Below are positions 59,705-64,000 of a DNA stretch of 64,000 nt, piece after piece. Numbering within the stretch: the stretch's first letter is position 1; the number at the start of each line of letters is the position of its first letter. Source of the stretch: VXOZ01 sp965220045. Its GTDB lineage: Bacteria; Chloroflexota; UBA11872; VXOZ01. The stretch covers positions 3,162,001-3,226,000 of the forward strand of contig OZ244803.1 in NCBI GenBank assembly GCA_965220045.1, read 5' to 3'. The translations under genes and the position numbers were made by a program. The notes under the pieces were generated by a model. The model was not told the DNA's origin. It searched no databases and saw only the letters and a list, made by a program, of their open reading frames with translations.

Positions 59705-60676
59705 GGCGGAAGAGGCGCACTGCGTTCACGCGTTCGGATGAGCCGCACACCCGGTATCACGCGCGGGGCAGGAATTGGCGGAATTCACCGCGGCTTTGTC
59801 TAGTCCAGGGTGATTACGGTGAGAGTAGAACGCCAACCTCCGTGATGCCAGCGAAAGCGCGGTTGGGAAAGCAAGAATTCCAGGGTGCGCGCAGGCAAGA
59901 TGGATTCCCGCCCGCGCGGGAATGACGGACGACGCGCGCTTCGCCTTAACCTCCCACCTTCGCCCACTCTTTGGCCTCGTTCAGCATACAAATAACGGTC
60001 AAGTAGGCGACCGCAGTTTTCGTCTCCTTGTGTGGCCTATGGGGAGGCCGCGGTAACTCCCCCGAATGCTCGCTCCCGCACGGGCGTGGGAAATCCATCT
60101 TTTCCGTATCTCGCTTGTATATCCATTCCTGAGCGGTATGATGCGGTGGAGAAGCCCCCGCGCTACGGCTTTCTAGTGTGGACCACCCATTTCGTTGGCA
60201 AGAGGACGCGGACAAAAGTCCGATTCACCGGGTCAACGTGCCAAGAAGGAAGGAGCGAGGGACAAGCCCCCGCGCTACGGCATTCTAGCGAGGACCACCC
60301 TTATCGCTGGCAAGGGCACGCGGGCCTGAGACCGATTTACTTAGTCTAAGTGCCTCGTATGCAAGAGAGCGGGGAACCTTGCTACGCACATTCCCCGCTC
60401 TTCCGCAAGGTAGGTAGGCATTAGTAGTCATTCCTCTTGCCACTCTCAACGCAACGTCCAGTGCCAAGATACTTGGCAATCTGTGTATAATATCCCTTGT
60501 GATGCTTGAAAGATCTGCTCGCGAGTTCCGCACGCGCTACCTACAGTGAAATTGCCGGCCCGTGAGCCTGAGATTCTGGGTGTCCTTGGGCTAAAGCGTT
60601 TGTGCAGCAAGGGTCGAATGTAGAGGTTGTCTGACGCGGAGCAGTGTGACGTGTCGGTGCATGAGGGAATTGTGGC
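59705..60676. repeat. Long intergenic region with repeats and a terminator-like hairpin
   Basis: No supportable gene in 970 bases. Contains a GATTCCCGC-CC-GCGCGGGAATGACGG hairpin (about 59900-59927); an 80-base segment at about 60151-60230 (CCCCCGCGCTACGGCTTTCT...) repeated with changes at about 60267-60347; and one degenerate GACAAGCCCCCGCGCTAC (60261-60278). The remaining parts show nothing recognised. Confidence 0.7.
60365..60400. terminator. Strong hairpin, possible terminator
   Basis: Perfect 11-base stem AGAGCGGGGAA (60365-60375) and TTCCCCGCTCT (60390-60400), 14-base loop. No T-run of length follows (TCCGC), so termination is uncertain. Confidence 0.5.
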
Positions 60677-61447
60677 ATGGCAAAGTCAATTGCAGTAGAT
60701 GAGAGCACCAAGCCGCTGCGCAGCTTATCTGCGGCGGAGCTTGAGACCTACCACGAGCAGGGCTACGTCATCATAGATGACGTCTTTCCACCGGAAGACG
60801 TGACGGCGTTAAACGAAGAACTAGAGCGCCTCCTACCGGAGCACGGCGATACGGAGGAGCACCGGCCGGGTTGGATTTTCCAGTTGGGATTGCGCTCCGA
60901 GCTTCTCGGTAATTTCGCCCGCGACGAACGCATCCTGTCACTCATCGAGGATATCGTGCGTCCCGGCATCGCCGTCCATTCCGCCAAGCTTGTCTCCAAA
61001 GTGCCCCACTCGGACATCGTTTGCCACTGGCATCAAGATGAGGCCTTCTATACCAGGCCGGACGATCCCAAGTCGTTCAGCCAGACGCGCATGTCCATCT
61101 GGGTGCCGTTGCAGGACGCCAGCGAAGCCAACGGCTGCATGTGGATCGTGCCGGGCAGCCACCGCTGGGGACTGCAGGACTACGTAGTCATGGACTATGG
61201 GGCCTGCGTCCGCAGGCTCTCCCCCGAGGAATACGCCAACGAACACGCTATACCCATGCCCCTGCCGGCGGGCTCGATGCTGCTCTTCCACGGTCTGCTC
61301 TGGCACACGTCCAGAGGCAACAGCACCGACCACGTCCGCCGCGCCTTCATCGTCTCGTACCAGGAAGCCACGTCGCGAGCCGACGTTGGGCAGCGCAAGC
61401 TCATCCGGCCTGCTCCCAAAGCGAACGGTGCGGCGCAGGAAAACTGA
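60677..61447 (+). CDS. Phytanoyl-CoA dioxygenase (PhyH) family protein C
   Basis: 256-residue Fe(II)/2-oxoglutarate oxygenase. Iron ligands in CHWHQDEAF near 115-123 and FHGLLWHTS, and the Arg in HVRRAFIVSYQ. The N-terminal LETYHEQGYVIIDDVFPPEDV is the family start. It differs clearly from the pair at 29393 and 30889 (no shared central block), so it is a separate subfamily. Starts MAKSIAVDESTKPL with the ATG at 60677; no strong ribosome site. Confidence 0.88.
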   Translation: MAKSIAVDESTKPLRSLSAAELETYHEQGYVIIDDVFPPEDVTALNEELERLLPEHGDTEEHRPGWIFQLGLRSELLGNFARDERILSLIEDIVRPGIAVHSAKLVSKVPHSDIVCHWHQDEAFYTRPDDPKSFSQTRMSIWVPLQDASEANGCMWIVPGSHRWGLQDYVVMDYGACVRRLSPEEYANEHAIPMPLPAGSMLLFHGLLWHTSRGNSTDHVRRAFIVSYQEATSRADVGQRKLIRPAPKANGAAQEN

Positions 61448-61688
61448 GTCCTGTCTCGCGGCAAGTACGGGGCAAGCTTGCCGCGGGAGTGACGATGTTG
61501 GATACAGGGAAGATACGGGATCTGGGCAACCTTGTTGTGCAGACTCCTAGCGTGTAGGGCGTGGGCTTGTCTTCCACTCCGGCTGCTATCGGATGAGCGC
61601 ATGTTAGATAGGTTCTTGCGCAAGCGGACATGGCAGCGTCCAAAGTTGCTCTCGCGACGGGTAGTTCCCCACCATACGGAATCACCTT

Positions 61689-62558
61689 GTGAAATCGGAT
61701 ATCTTGCGCTACTACACGAGGCACACCGCGCTTACCGACCCCGGTGAATTTGTCGAGCATCTCAATGCTCTGCCGGTGGAAATGGGCGCATTGCATGCGG
61801 CGCTCGGCGGCCTGCTGATTCACATCTGGAGAATTCAGAGAGACCACCCCGAACTACTGTCGGAACGGTCAGACGAGATCAAGATCCGTCATGTCCGGCG
61901 CTTGCTTGAAGCGCTGCTCGCAATGGATGAGCGCCCGCTCACCGTTTCTCGTGATGAGGAGTGTCGTCTGATTGTCGATTGCCGTCACTTCGCGGCAATG
62001 TTTTGCGCCGTCCTGCGCCAGAGGGGGATACCGGCGCGCAGTCGCTGGGGATTCGCCACCTATCTTGACACGACGCACTATCAAAACCACTGTCTCTGCG
62101 AATACTGGAGCGCCAAAGAGGGCCGCTGGGTGTTGGAGGACCCCGACCTCCAGCGGCACGATGTATTGCCGGACCAGTTCATTACAGCGGGTCGTGCCTG
62201 GCAGATGTGCCGTGAGGATCCAAACAACGGCGCCCTTTTCGGTATTGGCCGTCATCCGCGTGGGCAAGGGTTAGCCAAAGTCCGTGGCATGCTGGTAAGC
62301 GACTTCGCGGCGCTCAATGGCTTCGAGATGCTTTCCGATGACTGGTGGGGGATGCACTTGAAGAACAACAAGGATGTGACGAAAGCCGATACTGCTTTAC
62401 TTGACCGCACAGCTGCTTTGGCATTGACGGATTCCGCCTTCGAAGATCGACGACTACTATTTGGGAGTAGCGCAGAGCTACGCGTGCCGGACTTTGTCGA
62501 AACACACGCCCCGTTCGGTAACCGGCATGTTAGCATTGAGTGGCGAAACGAAGCCTGA
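61689..62558 (+). CDS. Transglutaminase-like protein
   Basis: 289 residues. The transglutaminase-like core is visible: catalytic Cys in VDCRHFAAMFCAVLRQRGIPAR (near 99), His in HYQNHCLCEYW and Asp in VLEDPDLQ, i.e. the Cys-His-Asp triad of papain-like proteins. It may cleave or transfer on amide substrates; no signal peptide. The last 80 residues are unassigned. Start GTG 61689. Position between a PhyH and an enolase-superfamily gene gives no clear pathway. Confidence 0.7.
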   Translation: MKSDILRYYTRHTALTDPGEFVEHLNALPVEMGALHAALGGLLIHIWRIQRDHPELLSERSDEIKIRHVRRLLEALLAMDERPLTVSRDEECRLIVDCRHFAAMFCAVLRQRGIPARSRWGFATYLDTTHYQNHCLCEYWSAKEGRWVLEDPDLQRHDVLPDQFITAGRAWQMCREDPNNGALFGIGRHPRGQGLAKVRGMLVSDFAALNGFEMLSDDWWGMHLKNNKDVTKADTALLDRTAALALTDSAFEDRRLLFGSSAELRVPDFVETHAPFGNRHVSIEWRNEA

Positions 62559-62739
62559 ACGGGTCTTATTCGTTCAAACGATTGGAATCTGCAAGCGTTC
62601 GCAACCGCCTACATCGGGTCATGGCGTCGCCCATAGCGGCGCACCTAGTCATTTCTTGTAGCCTCACGGCGTGCACTCCCCCACAAAGGAACCGGACCTC
62701 CTCTCGAATGAGCCTCCCAAACCACAGGAGTATGCCACC

Positions 62740-63882
62740 ATGAAGATCACGTCAGTCGAGACCTTTGCCGCGCCGATCGCATCGCGCGACGTGCTTATCG
62801 TGAAAATCAATACCTCCGAGGGTATCAGCGGTATCGGCGAGGCGTATCCGGTGGGGCCGAACCGGGCGGTGGCGGCCGCAATCGACGACTTTGCTGATTG
62901 GATCGTGGGCAAAGACCCGCGCGACATCAACGCCATCTGGTACCACATGTACGTGCACTCGCGCTTTCCCGGCGGCTCTGTGATAAACGCTGCCATTAGT
63001 GGCATCGACCACGCACTGTGGGACATCAGCGGCAAGGCGGCGGGGCAGCCGGTGTACCGCATGCTCGGCGGCAAGTGCCGCGACCGCATTCGCGTCTACC
63101 AGGGTTGCGGCGGGGCCACGCCGGAAGACTGCGCGAAAAACGCAAAGTCGCTCGTGGCGAAGTACGGCTACACCGCGCTCAAGATGGCGCCGCATCCGCC
63201 CAACGCCAGCCAGATGTCGTGGAACTCAGTGGTAGCCGCGGCCGGCGAGCGCATCGCCGCGGTGCGGGAGGCCGTGGGGCCGGACGTGGACATCGGGCTT
63301 GATCCCCATGCGAAGATCTTTGAGCCGGCCCGCGCCTTGGAGATGGCGGCAGCGGTGGCGCCCTCGCAGCCGTTCTTCTTCGAGGAGCCGCTGCGGCCGG
63401 AGAATATCGATGCCCTGGCGTGGTTCGCGCAGAAGTCGCCGGTTCCCGTCGCCACCGGCGAGATGCTCTATATGTCGTTCGGCTTTCGGGAATTGCTGGA
63501 GAAGCAGGCGGCGACCATCATCCAGCCTGACATCTGCGTGTGCGGCGGCCTGACCGAGATGCGCAAGATCGCGGCGTTGGCGGAGGCGCACTATGTGAAG
63601 GTCGCGCCGCATAACCCGCTGGGGCCCGTGGCGACTGCCGTAAACGTGCATTTTGCCGCCGCGACCCACAACTTCATCATCCTGGAATACCACGCCGACG
63701 ATGAGTCGCCGCGCAAGGACATTCTGGATGAGCCGGTCAAGCTGCGGGACGGGTATCTGGAGATACCGGAAAAGCCCGGCTGGGGCATCGAATTGAACGA
63801 GGACTACGTGCGCGGCCAGCCAATTCGCTCCTGGCACCGGCCGTTCGACGTGAATCCCGACGGTTCAGCGGCGTTTATCTAG
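62740..63882 (+). CDS. Enolase superfamily (mandelate racemase/galactonate dehydratase-like)
   Basis: 380 residues from the ATG at 62740 (AGGAG 10 bases upstream); an in-frame GTG at 62671 is less likely. Mg ligands: Asp in DIGLDPH, Glu in FFEEPLRP, Glu in ATGEMLY. Proton-transfer candidates are Lys in TALKMAP and His in DPHAK or PHNPLGPVA. The pattern is that of acid-sugar dehydratases and related enzymes. N-terminal capping domain VETFAAPIASRDVLIVKINTSEGISGIGEAYP is typical. The true substrate cannot be told. Confidence 0.87.
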   Translation: MKITSVETFAAPIASRDVLIVKINTSEGISGIGEAYPVGPNRAVAAAIDDFADWIVGKDPRDINAIWYHMYVHSRFPGGSVINAAISGIDHALWDISGKAAGQPVYRMLGGKCRDRIRVYQGCGGATPEDCAKNAKSLVAKYGYTALKMAPHPPNASQMSWNSVVAAAGERIAAVREAVGPDVDIGLDPHAKIFEPARALEMAAAVAPSQPFFFEEPLRPENIDALAWFAQKSPVPVATGEMLYMSFGFRELLEKQAATIIQPDICVCGGLTEMRKIAALAEAHYVKVAPHNPLGPVATAVNVHFAAATHNFIILEYHADDESPRKDILDEPVKLRDGYLEIPEKPGWGIELNEDYVRGQPIRSWHRPFDVNPDGSAAFI

Positions 63883-64000
63883 ACTGAATGGCACAAACGA
63901 GAGCAAGCTCGAGCTTGTATGCCGATAGTGAGGAAATCGCTTTAACGCGGGGTAGCGGTGTGGGCAAGGAGAGATGGATGTTTCGCAAGCCAGTCATTCA

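Overview
The window looks like a chromosomal segment of an uncultured Chloroflexota bacterium, possibly of a marine or sponge-associated lineage. This is inferred from the EF-Tu sequence, the gene content (Rieske oxygenase, phytanoyl-CoA dioxygenases, enolase-superfamily and Gfo/Idh/MocA enzymes, TAT-type sugar-binding lipoproteins), the Chloroflexota-like MurE and division genes, and the many short palindromic intergenic repeats. No 16S rRNA gene is present, so the placement is not proven. Most of the window is GC-rich, and housekeeping and catabolic genes are interleaved with small accessory islands.

Layout. 0.1-2.2 kb: an oxidoreductase and a lipoprotein. 2.5-6.8 kb: a lower-GC three-gene cassette (DNA methyltransferase, DGQHR-domain protein, HEPN-like helical protein). 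7.2-12 kb: a replication neighbourhood with a metallo-beta-lactamase-fold hydrolase, two perfect parS sites, recF and dciA, with a cluster of very small minus-strand genes wedged between recF and dciA. 12.1-17.7 kb: a Rieske oxygenase/reductase operon, a nonsense-interrupted membrane gene, a DUF1330 gene and an NCS2 permease fused to an HATPase-like domain. 18.1-23.9 kb: a CocE/NonD hydrolase with an internal 34-residue repeat, a PD-(D/E)XK-like protein, a DUF2806 protein and an SDR enzyme. 24.3-39.7 kb: catabolic and transport genes (EamA, Gfo/Idh/MocA, GH32-like, two PhyH paralogues, an esterase, two orphan ABC sugar-binding proteins), murE, and most of the dispersed repeats. 40.3-44.1 kb: tRNA-Thr, tuf, rpmG, secE, nusG, rplK, rplA. 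46.8-53.4 kb: a division/cell-wall cluster (ftsE, ftsX, a second ftsE-like ATPase, an M23 peptidase with coiled coil, a class A PBP). 53.7-64 kb: a stand-alone AICAR formyltransferase, a coupled nitroreductase/proteasome-like Ntn hydrolase/small basic protein set, a NYN gene with a stop codon, hisF, a double GNAT, a PhyH enzyme, a transglutaminase-like protein and an enolase-superfamily dehydratase.

Genes that probably work together: the 2.5-6.8 kb cassette as an uncharacterised DNA modification or defence unit; Rieske oxygenase with its reductase; FtsE, FtsX, FtsE-like and M23 peptidase for septal peptidoglycan hydrolysis next to a peptidoglycan synthase; tRNA-Thr through rplA as a translation operon; parS, RecF and DciA as a sign that the replication origin is not far away. 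The strongest candidates for undescribed biology are the methyltransferase/DGQHR/HEPN-like cassette, the proteasome-like Ntn hydrolase operon, the duplicated FtsE with an altered D-loop, and the small-gene cluster between recF and dciA. Three small genes (near 11.1, 14.9 and 57.6 kb) carry single in-frame nonsense codons. All identities and functions come from reading motifs by eye; no database search was run.
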